Source of the DNA: Acetobacteraceae bacterium
Lineage (GTDB): Bacteria; Pseudomonadota; Alphaproteobacteria; Acetobacterales; Acetobacteraceae
Assembly (NCBI GenBank): GCA_947446625.1
Contig: CANFIE010000061.1
Coordinates: 1 to 13,364 of the forward strand
Direction: 5' to 3'
Length of the DNA: 13,364 nt
Shown: positions 6,504 through 13,364 of the stretch, one piece after another
Numbering within the stretch: the stretch's first letter is position 1
Layout: every line of letters begins with the position of its first letter
Made by a program: the position numbers and the translations under genes
Notes under the pieces: generated by a model
Database searches by the model: none
Seen by the model: only the letters and a program-made list of their open reading frames with translations
Told to the model about the DNA's origin: nothing

Positions 6504-7448
6504 ATGCGGATCATTCTGGCGCAGCCAAGGGGGTTCTGCGCGGGCGTTGTGCGGGCCATTGAGATTGTGGAGCGCGCCTTGGACCGCTACGGCGCCCCGG
6601 TTTATGTCCGGCATGAGATTGTCCACAACCGCCGCGTGGTGGAGACGCTGGAAGCCCGTGGCGCCCGCTTCGTCGAGGAGCTGGACCAGGTCCCCTCCGG
6701 CGCGGTCACCGTTTTCTCAGCCCATGGCGTCTCCCGCCAGGTGGAGCAGGCGGCCGTGGCCCGCGGCCTGCCGGTGCTGGATGCCACCTGCCCGCTGGTC
6801 TCCAAGGTGCACAATGAAGGCCGGCGCTATGTCGAACAGGGCCGCGTGGTCATCCTCATCGGCCATGCCGGCCATCCGGAGGTTGAGGGCACGCTGGGGC
6901 AAATCCCGGGCGCGGTGCATCTGGTGGCCAGTGTGGCCGATGTGGAACGCCTGGACCTGCCGCCAGAAACCCCCCTGGCCTATGTCACGCAAACCACACT
7001 CAGCGTGGATGATACGCGCGGGACAATTGACGCATTGCGGAAACGCTTTCCGGACTTGATTGGTCCGGATACAAGGGACATCTGTTATGCCACTCAGAAC
7101 CGCCAATCAGCGGTACGGGAGCTTGCGCAACAGGTGGATGTGCTGCTGGTGGTTGGGGCTGCGAATTCGTCGAATTCCAACCGCTTGCGGGAGATTGGCG
7201 CGGAGCAGGGGATACCTTGCTACCTGATACCCGACGCCACGGCCCTGGACCCCGCCTGGGTGGTGGGTGCCGAGGCGGTGGGGATTACCGCCGGGGCTTC
7301 GGCCCCGGAGAGCCTGGTGCAGGAAGTGATCGCGGTGCTGGAGAAGCTGGCGCCGGTTGCGGTCTCAACCTTGCCAGGCATTGTTGAAGACGTGCAGTTC
7401 AAGCTGCCTACCGCGCTGGTTGATGCGTCGGCGAGCGCGGCGGAATAA
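6504..7448 (+). CDS. ispH: 4-hydroxy-3-methylbut-2-enyl diphosphate reductase
   Basis: Last enzyme of the methylerythritol phosphate pathway: a cytosolic Fe-S reductase converting HMBPP to IPP and DMAPP, the precursors of squalene and hopanoids. The 314 residues are normal length for the family. All landmarks are present: the cluster cysteines Cys12 (PRGFCAGV), Cys96 (DATCPLV) and Cys194 (ICYATQNRQ); the substrate histidines His41 (HEIVHN), His74 (SAHG) and His124 with catalytic Glu126 (GHAGHPEVEG); the diphosphate-binding ANSSNSNRL; and the final GITAGASAPE. Start chosen at ATG 6504: good RBS, and Cys12 then falls at the family position. It heads the operon ispH-hpnH-lipoprotein-lipoprotein, with hpnH 16 bases downstream. 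Linkage of ispH to hopanoid genes is known in other hopanoid producers and suggests precursor supply tuned to hopanoid synthesis. Expression is presumably from the 209-base spacer shared with copC. Confidence 0.97.
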   Translation: MRIILAQPRGFCAGVVRAIEIVERALDRYGAPVYVRHEIVHNRRVVETLEARGARFVEELDQVPSGAVTVFSAHGVSRQVEQAAVARGLPVLDATCPLVSKVHNEGRRYVEQGRVVILIGHAGHPEVEGTLGQIPGAVHLVASVADVERLDLPPETPLAYVTQTTLSVDDTRGTIDALRKRFPDLIGPDTRDICYATQNRQSAVRELAQQVDVLLVVGAANSSNSNRLREIGAEQGIPCYLIPDATALDPAWVVGAEAVGITAGASAPESLVQEVIAVLEKLAPVAVSTLPGIVEDVQFKLPTALVDASASAAE

Positions 7449-7464
7449 GGGAAACTTACGCACA

Positions 7465-8637
7465 ATGTCTATTCCGCTGCGTCAGCAGGCCAAGGTGGCG
7501 GCCTATGTTGCCAAGCAGAAGCTCTCGGGGCGCAAGCGCTTCCCGCTCGTGCTGATGCTGGAGCCGTTGTTCAAGTGCAACCTGGCCTGCGCCGGCTGCG
7601 GCAAGATCGACTATCCGGACCCCATCCTGAACAAGCGCCTGAGCGTGCAGGAATGCCTGGACGCGGTGGACGAGTGCGGCGCACCGGTGGTGGCCATTGC
7701 CGGTGGCGAGCCCCTGCTGCACAAGGAAATGCCTGAGATCGTTGAAAAGATCCTGGCCAAGGGCAAGATCATCATTCTGTGCACCAACGCGCTGCTGCTG
7801 GAAAAGCGCATTGAGGACTACAAGCCGCACCCCAACTTCACCTTCGACATCCATCTGGATGGCGACCGCGACCAGCATGACTGGGCGGTGAGCCAGAAGG
7901 GCGTGTACGACCGCGCGGTGAAGGCCATTGCCAACGCCAAGGAACTGGGGTTCCGCGTTGCCATCAACTGCACCCTGTTCAACAACGCCGACGCCGAGCG
8001 CACCGCCAAGTTCTTTGATGACGTGACCGCCATGAAGGTGGACGACATCATGGTCTCGCCCGGCTACGCCTATGAGCGGGCGCCGACCCAGGAGCACTTC
8101 CTGAACCGGCAGAAGACCAAGGAGCTGTTCCGCGAGGTCTTCGCCAAGGGCAAGGGCCATGGCTGGAAGTTCGGCAACAGCCCGTTGTTCCTGGACTTCC
8201 TGGCCGGCAACCAGACCTATGAATGCACGCCCTGGGGTAACCCCACGCGCAACATCTTCGGCTGGCAGCGCCCCTGCTACCTGCTGGGCGAGGGGTATGT
8301 GAAGACCTTTGCCGAGCTGATGGACACCACCGAGTGGGACAAGTACGGCACTGGCAACTACGAGAAATGCGCCGACTGCATGGTCCATTGCGGCTTTGAA
8401 GCAACGGCCGCGATCGACGCCTTCGCCAAGCCCTGGAAGATGGTCGGCGCCATGCTGCGCGGTCCGCGCACTGAAGGCCCGATGGCGCCCGAGATCGACC
8501 TGAGCAAGCAGCGCCCGGCCGACTACGTGTTCAGCAAGCATGTGGAAAAGACCATGGCCGAACTGGCGCACGAGCCGCCGCCGGCCAAGGGCGCCAAGCA
8601 TGGCGGCTCCGGCTCCACGCGGGTTGCCGCCGAATAG
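7465..8637 (+). CDS. hpnH: Adenosyl-hopene transferase, radical SAM protein HpnH
   Basis: HpnH joins 5'-deoxyadenosine from SAM to hopene (diploptene) to give adenosylhopane, the first step to extended, bacteriohopanetetrol-type hopanoids. The 390 residues are normal length. The radical SAM cluster motif is Cys38-x3-Cys42-x2-Cys45 (KCNLACAGCGKIDYP), followed by the GGEP SAM motif at 80-83 (AIAGGEPLLH). Then come ILCTNALLL (104-112), FDIHLDGDRDQHD (127-139) and a C-terminal region with GWQRPCYLL (Cys271) and Cys302/305/309 in EKCADCMVHCGFEAT. That tail corresponds to the DUF3463-type end typical of HpnH. ATG 7465 gives the expected N-terminus (MSIPLRQQAKVAAYVAKQKL); AAGGGA, overlapping the ispH stop, is 12 bases upstream, a rather long spacing. 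The next gene starts 1 base after its stop. HpnG and squalene-hopene cyclase are not in the window. Confidence 0.96.
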   Translation: MSIPLRQQAKVAAYVAKQKLSGRKRFPLVLMLEPLFKCNLACAGCGKIDYPDPILNKRLSVQECLDAVDECGAPVVAIAGGEPLLHKEMPEIVEKILAKGKIIILCTNALLLEKRIEDYKPHPNFTFDIHLDGDRDQHDWAVSQKGVYDRAVKAIANAKELGFRVAINCTLFNNADAERTAKFFDDVTAMKVDDIMVSPGYAYERAPTQEHFLNRQKTKELFREVFAKGKGHGWKFGNSPLFLDFLAGNQTYECTPWGNPTRNIFGWQRPCYLLGEGYVKTFAELMDTTEWDKYGTGNYEKCADCMVHCGFEATAAIDAFAKPWKMVGAMLRGPRTEGPMAPEIDLSKQRPADYVFSKHVEKTMAELAHEPPPAKGAKHGGSGSTRVAAE

Positions 8638-8638
8638 C

Positions 8639-9889
8639 ATGCGCCGGCCCTGCGCCGCGCTGTTTTTGCTTCTGCTGTCGCTGGCCGGGTGTTCGCTCGG
8701 CCAGCCCATTGCGCAGCAGGCGGTGGACTACAACCGGGCGGTGGAAACCGCCGCCAACACTTTGCTGCTGGCCAATATCCTGCGCGCGCGGGATGAACAG
8801 CCGCTGCATTTCACCTCCATTCCGCAAATCCGTGGCTCGCTCAGCATTGGCCTGAGCCAGCCCGGCATCGGCCTGCCCATCGCCGGCTCGCAACAGGGGC
8901 TGAATCTCGGCCTCTCGGGCATGAACTCGCCCAGCTTCGATGTCTCGACGCTCGACACCCAAGACTTCATCCGCGGCATGCTGGACCCCTTGGAACTGGG
9001 GGTGCTGCGGTACTATTTCGACCGTGGCTACCCTGATGCCATGCTGTTCATGCTGCTGTTTTCCGCGGTGACCGACCCCACCACCGGGCAGCGCCTGAGC
9101 AATGACCCGCGCTGTTGGCTGAACCGGCCGGACTGCCCAGGCGGCCTTGGCACCGCTGCCGCCGTGCGGGCAACGCTCGACGCTTCGGTGGCGCGCGGCC
9201 GCCCGTCCTTCAACATGTATCAGGCGCTCATCCCACTGGGTGGCCCCTTGACCGCGGCGCAGGTGGCCGAACATGGCGTGCTGCCGCTGGCAGCGGAAGG
9301 CAAGCTGCGCCTGGTGCCCCGTCCGGGTGGCCGCTTCCAGCTGTACCGCACCGAGCAACGGACGGCGACCTGCTACCGCGTGGCCTTTCGCGGCGATGTG
9401 GTGCTGACGCCCTCGGGCCTGACCGATCCCGCGATGCTGGCGCGCGGCAACAACCCGGTTTGCACCCAGGACGAAATCGTCGAGGTGCCCAGCGCCGTGG
9501 CGCACCCAGAACTGGCCCGCGCCCAACAGATTCATATTCGCAGCGTGCAGGAGATCATTCATTTCCTGGGCATGCTGGTGAAGGTCCAGTCTGGCCTGCC
9601 GCACCAGCCCAATGGCGCACCCCCTTGCATCCCCTTTGACCTGAGCCCCGACCGCGCCCGGCAGTCCTGCCTGTTCCAACTGCTGCCCGGTGAGGGGCCG
9701 GAAGGCGCCGTAACGTTCAGCCACCACGGCAGACCCTTCCATGTACCGCCCTTCCGGGAACCCAGCCCGGATGGCCGCGAGAGAGGGAACTACTCCATGC
9801 GTGTGCTGGCCTTGCTGAGCGACCTGGTGAACCTGAAGAAATCCTCCACCTCCATCCCCAGCACGCGCGCCGTGCAGATTGTAAGATGA
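8639..9889 (+). CDS. Uncharacterised lipoprotein A, tandem paralogue behind hpnH
   Basis: Function not recognised. The 416-residue product has a lipoprotein signal peptide: MRRP, a Leu-rich core and the lipobox LAGC with Cys18 as the lipidated residue. Ser19 follows rather than Asp, so under the usual sorting rule it would go to the outer membrane. Conserved blocks shared with the next gene are DYNxAVExAANTxLL (30-44), PLHFT (55-59), PQIRGSLSIGL (62-72), QPGIGLPI (74-81), SPSFDVS (97-103), NDPRCW (155-160) and RPDCP (163-167). The final block runs VLALLSDLVNLKKSS to PSTRAVQIVR. Besides Cys18 the mature chain has exactly six cysteines (159, 166, 245, 275, 330, 344). From memory, related Proteobacterial lipoproteins with the DYxxAV...LL.N..RA...PLHFT opening exist without assigned function. 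ATG 8639 starts 1 base after the hpnH stop with no clear Shine-Dalgarno, so coupled translation is likely. It may serve hopanoid traffic or the outer membrane, but only operon position suggests this. Confidence 0.85.
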   Translation: MRRPCAALFLLLLSLAGCSLGQPIAQQAVDYNRAVETAANTLLLANILRARDEQPLHFTSIPQIRGSLSIGLSQPGIGLPIAGSQQGLNLGLSGMNSPSFDVSTLDTQDFIRGMLDPLELGVLRYYFDRGYPDAMLFMLLFSAVTDPTTGQRLSNDPRCWLNRPDCPGGLGTAAAVRATLDASVARGRPSFNMYQALIPLGGPLTAAQVAEHGVLPLAAEGKLRLVPRPGGRFQLYRTEQRTATCYRVAFRGDVVLTPSGLTDPAMLARGNNPVCTQDEIVEVPSAVAHPELARAQQIHIRSVQEIIHFLGMLVKVQSGLPHQPNGAPPCIPFDLSPDRARQSCLFQLLPGEGPEGAVTFSHHGRPFHVPPFREPSPDGRERGNYSMRVLALLSDLVNLKKSSTSIPSTRAVQIVR

Positions 9890-11097
9890 GGTGGCTCTGC
9901 GCGCTGCTGCTGCTGGCCGGATGTTCGCTGGGCGGCACGGTGGCCGAACAGGCGGGCGACTACAATCTGGCGGTGGAGCATGCCGCCAACACCCAGCTGC
10001 TGCGCAACGTGCTGCGCGCGCGGGAAGACCTGCCGCTGCATTTCACCACGGTGCCGCAAATCCGTGGCTCGCTGAGCATCGGCCTGGGCCAGCCGGGCAT
10101 TGGCCTGCCCATTGGCGCGCTGGCGGGCCAGGGGCTGCAACTGGGCCTGGCCGGCTCCTCCTCCCCCAGCTTCGACGTCTCGGCGCTGGACACGCAGGAG
10201 TTCACCCGCGGCCTGTTGGAACCTTTGGCGCCCGAGCTGTTCCGCTACTACCTGGAACGCGGCTATTCCGAGCAGATGCTGCTGCTGCTGATGTTCAACA
10301 GCGTGCGAGACCCCGAGAGCGGCGTGCGGGTGCTGAACGACCCGCGCTGCTGGTTTGAGCGCCCGGACTGCCCGCAACCGGTGCCGGCCAGCACCATCCG
10401 CCGCGCCTTCCTCACCAATGCCGCCAATGGCCGGTTTGAGTTCCAGTCCTACAACGTGCTCACCCCCGTTGGCCCGGCGCTGACCCAGGCCCAGGCCACG
10501 GAACCCGCGCTGCTGGCCGCATTGGGTGAGGGCAAGCTGGTGCTGCGCCCGGCGCGTGGCGGCCGCTACCAGCTGTTCCGCGAGGAGCAGCGGCTGGCCG
10601 CCTGCCGTTCAGCCCCCGCCACCGGGCGCGGCGCCGCGGCGCGCTGCCATGTGGAGGATATGGTGGAGGTGGCCGGCGGTCCCCAGGCCGAGGCCGACCG
10701 TCCCGGCCTGCAAATCCACCTGCGCTCGGTCGCCGATATCATCCGCTTCCTTGGCCTGGTGCTGCGGGTGCAGGCCGAAATCGAGGCAGGCGAAATGGCC
10801 GGCGAAGCGGTGCGTTGCCTGGCCTTTCCGCTGAGCCAGGAAGCCGAAACGGCCCGCGAAGCCTGCCTGTTCCGCCTGGTGCGCAACCCGGCCGCGGCGG
10901 TGCCCAGCGGCACGGCGCTGGAGGTGACCTATGGCGGCACGCGCTACCGGGTGCCGCGCTTTGCCGAACCGCGTGCCGATGGCAGCGAGCGCGGCGACTA
11001 CACCACCCAGGTGCTGGCCCTGCTGACCGAGTTGGTGAACCTGCAGAAATCCTCCTCGGCCATTCCCAGCACTCGCGCGGTGCGGGTGCTGCGCTGA
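9886..11097 (+). CDS. Uncharacterised lipoprotein B, tandem paralogue
   Basis: Function not recognised; clear paralogue of the preceding gene. The 403 residues begin MRWLCALLLLAGC, a short lipoprotein signal peptide with lipobox LAGC and lipidated Cys13; Ser14 at +2 again predicts outer-membrane sorting. It keeps the shared blocks DYNLAVEHAANTQLL, PLHFT, PQIRGSLSIGL, QPGIGLPI, SPSFDVS, NDPRCW, RPDCP and the ending VLALLTELVNLQKSS to PSTRAVRVLR. The six mature-chain cysteines are at 155, 162, 240, 254, 311 and 327, matching those of lipoprotein A in order and local context. A shorter loop between the third and fourth (13 residues against 29) is the main structural difference. The start ATG overlaps the previous stop as ATGA, so translation is coupled and the two products are probably made together, perhaps as partners. 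It is the last gene of the unit; the next gene converges 12 bases away. Whether A and B form a heteromer or are redundant cannot be told. Confidence 0.85.
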   Translation: MRWLCALLLLAGCSLGGTVAEQAGDYNLAVEHAANTQLLRNVLRAREDLPLHFTTVPQIRGSLSIGLGQPGIGLPIGALAGQGLQLGLAGSSSPSFDVSALDTQEFTRGLLEPLAPELFRYYLERGYSEQMLLLLMFNSVRDPESGVRVLNDPRCWFERPDCPQPVPASTIRRAFLTNAANGRFEFQSYNVLTPVGPALTQAQATEPALLAALGEGKLVLRPARGGRYQLFREEQRLAACRSAPATGRGAAARCHVEDMVEVAGGPQAEADRPGLQIHLRSVADIIRFLGLVLRVQAEIEAGEMAGEAVRCLAFPLSQEAETAREACLFRLVRNPAAAVPSGTALEVTYGGTRYRVPRFAEPRADGSERGDYTTQVLALLTELVNLQKSSSAIPSTRAVRVLR

Positions 11098-11109
11098 AGC
11101 CAGCGGCAC

Positions 11110-12078
11110 CTACTCCACCTGGATATTCCCGGCCCGGGCAATGGTGGCAAAGCCAGCCTGCTCGGTGCGCATGAAGGCCAGGCTCTCGGCCGGCGTGGTC
11201 CGGCGCGGCGCGGCGCCCAGGTCGCGCAGCCGGGTGATGGTCTGCTCCTCCGCCAGCACCTGGTTGATCACCTGGTTGAGGTGCTGGACGATTTCGGGCG
11301 GCGTGGCCTTGGGCGCCATGAAGGCATACCAGGCGACGAACTCGCGCGGGTCCAGCCCCAGCTCCACCATGCTCGGCACCTCAGGCAGCCGTTCCGACCT
11401 GGCGCGCGAGGTCACCGCCAGCGCGCGGAACCGCCCGCCCGCGATATGCCCATACCCCGCACCCAGGCTGTCGAGCATGATCGGCACTTCGCCGGCCACT
11501 ACCGCCACCTGCGCCTGCGGCGTGGTGCGATACGGCACCGCCGGCATGTCCAGCGCATGGCGGCGCTTGAAATCCTCCACCGTCAGGTGGTTCACGCTGC
11601 CCGAGGACGGCAGCGCATAGCGCCACTTGTCCGGCTCGGCCTTCACCTTCGCCACCAGCTGCGGCATCGAGGTGAAGGGCGAGGCCGGGTTTACCACCCA
11701 GACCAGCGGCGAGGTCACCGCCACCGCAATCGCGGCCAGGTCCGCCACCGGGTCCAGTGGCATGTTCGGGAAGATCGCGGTGTTGATCGTGATGGCGCCG
11801 ATATGGCCGAACATGATGGTGTGGCCATCGGGCGTGCTGCGCTGCACTTCCGGCATGGCGATGTTGCCATTGGCGCCCGGCTTGTTCTCCACCACCAGCG
11901 GCTGGCCCAGCAGTTCCGAAAGCCGCGGCGCCATGATCCGCGCATAGACCTCGTAGCCACCGGCCGCGCTCGGCACCACGCAGCGGATCGGGCGCGTCGG
12001 CCAGCCGCGCGGCTGCGCCAAAGCGGGCAAAGGCAGGGCGGCAAGCACGCCAAGGGCAGTGCGGCGCGAAAGGCGCAT
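11110..12078 (-). CDS. Tripartite tricarboxylate-type solute-binding receptor (TctC/Bug family)
   Basis: Periplasmic substrate-binding protein, 322 residues, matching the TctC/Bug family (PF03401). It starts MRLSRRTALGVLAALPLPAL with Ala-Gln-Pro at the probable cleavage site (ALA|QPRGW). SRRTAL resembles a twin-arginine motif, so Tat export is possible. Family marks: WPTRPIRCVVPSAAGG, YARIMAPRLSELLGQPLVVE, NKPGANGNIA, STPDGHTIMFG, and late LPEVPSMVELGLDPREFVAW. In the ligand-binding loop, GGYEVYAR carries Glu where related GGYD-type receptors usually have Asp. Known Bug proteins bind carboxylates or similar small acids for TctAB importers; the ligand here is unknown and no TctA or TctB gene is in the window, so it is an orphan receptor. 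ATG 12078 is set by a strong GGAGGA site; longer frames upstream lack a signal peptide. It follows the MFS gene by 88 bases on the same strand and converges on lipoprotein B. Confidence 0.92.
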   Translation of the reverse strand: MRLSRRTALGVLAALPLPALAQPRGWPTRPIRCVVPSAAGGYEVYARIMAPRLSELLGQPLVVENKPGANGNIAMPEVQRSTPDGHTIMFGHIGAITINTAIFPNMPLDPVADLAAIAVAVTSPLVWVVNPASPFTSMPQLVAKVKAEPDKWRYALPSSGSVNHLTVEDFKRRHALDMPAVPYRTTPQAQVAVVAGEVPIMLDSLGAGYGHIAGGRFRALAVTSRARSERLPEVPSMVELGLDPREFVAWYAFMAPKATPPEIVQHLNQVINQVLAEEQTITRLRDLGAAPRRTTPAESLAFMRTEQAGFATIARAGNIQVE

Positions 12079-12085
12079 GTTGGGT

Positions 12086-12091
12086 TCCTCC
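12086..12091 (-). promoter_or_regulatory. Strong ribosome binding site deciding the TctC/Bug receptor start
   Basis: GGAGGA on the minus strand lies 7 bases before ATG 12078. It rules against the longer in-frame extension reaching 12216, which would overlap the MFS gene and bury the signal peptide. Confidence 0.75.
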
Positions 12092-12166
12092 GGTATTTTC
12101 CCCATGCAAGCAAGTTTGCGGGCGTGAGGGAACCACCAGTGCATCGCGCTCTTGTCAGGCCTCGCT

Positions 12167-13364
12167 TCAGGCCGGCCGCTGGCCGCGCCGGGCCAACAGC
12201 GCAAACAGCATGGCAATCACGCAGGCGGCGGTGAACAGGCCGAAGGCGTTGATATAGCCCAGCATGCCAGCCTGGCGGTTGATCTCGCGCCCCAGCTTGG
12301 CGAGGTCGGTCACCGTCTCGGTGTTCCAGCCGCCCATCAGGTTGGGTACGCCCAGCACCTTGTTGTAGGGCGTGATCATCTCGGTCATCCGGCTGTAATT
12401 CGCCGTGGTGGCGCGCACAATCTCGGTCACGCAGAGCGAGATGAACAGGCTGGAGCCGATATTCCGCAGCAGGTGGAACAGCGACATCGCCTCGGCCAAA
12501 TGCCGGCTTTCCAGCGTGGCGAAGGTCATTACCGTCAACGGTACCCAGATGATGCCCACCGCCAGGCCCTGCAGCGCCGAATTCAGCAGCAGCGTATCCA
12601 CATCAACATTCAGGTCCAACTGCATCAGCCAAATGCCGGCCACCGCCAGCAACCCATAGCCCAGTATCAGGCCAAAGCGCGGGTCCCAGCGGCCAATCAC
12701 CAGCGTGCAGGCAAAGCCAATGGTGGCGCCGATGCCCCGGTAGCCCACAATCAGGCCGATGATGCTGTCGGGGTAGCCGGCATAGGCCTGCAACAGCGAA
12801 GGCAGCAGCACGATGGGGGTGAAGTTCACCATGCCGTACAGCGTCACCAGCACCAGCCCCAGCGCGTAGTTCCGGTTCAGCAGCAGGCCCAGATTCAGGA
12901 AGGGCGCCCGCGCCGTCAGGCTGTGCGCCAGGAACACCCAGAAGGCCAGGGCGGCGATCCCGGTCTCGATGATGATCTCGTTGCTCTCATACCAGTCCAG
13001 CCTCTGCCCGCGGGAGAACACGAGCTGCATGCAGGCAATGGCGGTGGCCAGCGCCAGAAAGCCCAGCCAGTCCAGCTTGGCGATGGTGCCGGGCCGGTCC
13101 GGCGGCAGGGTGAAGCGCAGCGCCACCGTGGCCAGGATGCCGGCCGGCACAATCATGTAGAAGGCCCAGCGCCAATTATACGTCTCGGCCAGAACGCCGC
13201 CGAGCGCCGGGCCAATCACCGGGCCCAGCACCACGGTCATGCCGAAGATCGAGGAGACCAGCCCGGCCTGTCGGCGCGGGAAGGTATCCAGCACAATGGC
13301 ATTGGAAAGCGGCACCACCGGCGCGCCGATGGCACCCTGCACAATGCGCCACAGCACCACGGTT
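12167..13364 (-). CDS. MFS multidrug efflux transporter, DHA2 (EmrB/QacA) family, 5' end missing
   Basis: About 398 C-terminal residues of a 14-TM drug:H+ antiporter; the start lies past the right edge. The visible part opens with LWRIVQGAIGAPVVPLSNAI and DTFPRR, then the antiporter motif C, VLGPVIGPALGGVL, and YNWRWAFYMIVPAG, all characteristic of EmrB/FarB-type proteins. Further helices follow (LGLVLVTLYGMVNFTPIVLL, VGIIWVPLTVMTFATL). A long periplasmic loop before the last helix ends in INRQAGMLGYINAF, again typical of this group. EmrB proteins export hydrophobic drugs or acids, normally with an EmrA membrane-fusion partner; that partner, if present, would lie upstream outside the window. 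The stop is TGA at 12167-12169. The receptor downstream has its own strong RBS after an 88-base gap, so co-transcription is possible but not shown. Confidence 0.93.
   Translation of the reverse strand, partial: TVVLWRIVQGAIGAPVVPLSNAIVLDTFPRRQAGLVSSIFGMTVVLGPVIGPALGGVLAETYNWRWAFYMIVPAGILATVALRFTLPPDRPGTIAKLDWLGFLALATAIACMQLVFSRGQRLDWYESNEIIIETGIAALAFWVFLAHSLTARAPFLNLGLLLNRNYALGLVLVTLYGMVNFTPIVLLPSLLQAYAGYPDSIIGLIVGYRGIGATIGFACTLVIGRWDPRFGLILGYGLLAVAGIWLMQLDLNVDVDTLLLNSALQGLAVGIIWVPLTVMTFATLESRHLAEAMSLFHLLRNIGSSLFISLCVTEIVRATTANYSRMTEMITPYNKVLGVPNLMGGWNTETVTDLAKLGREINRQAGMLGYINAFGLFTAACVIAMLFALLARRGQRPA

Larger units (their letters stand above)
8639..11097 (+). repeat. Tandem gene duplication of two lipoprotein genes
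   Basis: The two genes align over nearly their whole length. Exact DNA matches persist, for example 15 bases at 8801-8815 and 10033-10047, and 20 bases (ccgcaaatccgtggctcgct) at 8822-8841 and 10054-10073, both offset by 1232. Similarity is high in the first ~165 residues and the C-terminal ~40, and lower in between. This is a diverged tandem duplication, not a recent identical copy. Confidence 0.8.

Noticed and set aside
6442..7059. Plus-strand open frame overlapping ispH
   Set aside because: Trp/Arg/Cys-rich translation with no family features; the ispH frame holds every catalytic residue.
8531..9742. Minus-strand open frame of 403 codons
   Set aside because: Antisense to lipoprotein A; its Gln/His/Arg-rich, featureless translation is typical of a shadow frame. 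A similar shadow lies over hpnH at 7456-8709.
11088..11109. Hairpin CGCTG-AAGC-CAGCG, extendable with bulges, at the lipoprotein B stop between convergent genes
   Set aside because: A bidirectional terminator would fit here, but the stem is short and no T-run follows on either strand.
12157..12173. Short inverted repeat GGCCT/AGGCC at the MFS stop
   Set aside because: Only a 5-base stem inside a GC-rich run with no T-tract; not enough to call a terminator.

Overview
The window is GC-rich, densely packed bacterial chromosome with short gaps and many stop/start overlaps. Gene content points to a hopanoid-making alphaproteobacterium, most likely Acetobacteraceae/Rhodospirillales: an HpnH radical-SAM enzyme next to IspH, an HpnN-type RND exporter, a Tat-like TctC/Bug binding protein and DHA2-type efflux. 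This placement is inference from gene families and base composition. No RNA genes, insertion sequences or CRISPR arrays were seen.

Layout. Bases 2-1649 (+): the 3' end of a zinc-type alcohol dehydrogenase/quinone reductase relative, then a CPA2-type cation:proton antiporter. The antiporter's last 95 bases overlap, tail to tail, the end of hpnN on the other strand. Bases 1555-6294 (-): a tight operon copC-copD-hpnN, that is, a periplasmic Cu(II) protein, a two-part copper membrane protein and the hopanoid-associated RND transporter. Bases 6295-6503: a 209-base divergent spacer with a G-quadruplex-type motif and two adjacent inverted repeats. Bases 6504-11097 (+): a second operon, ispH-hpnH followed by two tandem paralogous lipoproteins of unknown function, with a 16-base gap, a 1-base gap and a 4-base ATGA overlap. 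Bases 11110-12078 (-): a tripartite-tricarboxylate-type solute receptor. Bases 12167-13364 (-): most of an EmrB/QacA-type MFS transporter that runs off the window.

How the genes fit. IspH makes the C5 isoprenoid precursors that feed squalene and hopene; HpnH adds 5'-deoxyadenosine to hopene to start the extended hopanoids; HpnN is the family that moves hopanoids to the outer membrane. The two divergent operons therefore form a hopanoid locus, but squalene-hopene cyclase and HpnG are not in the window. The least explained content is the pair of lipoproteins translated directly behind hpnH. Each has a lipobox, six conserved cysteines and a shared C-terminal block. The other oddity is the copper pair co-transcribed with hpnN and divergent from two Fe-S enzymes.
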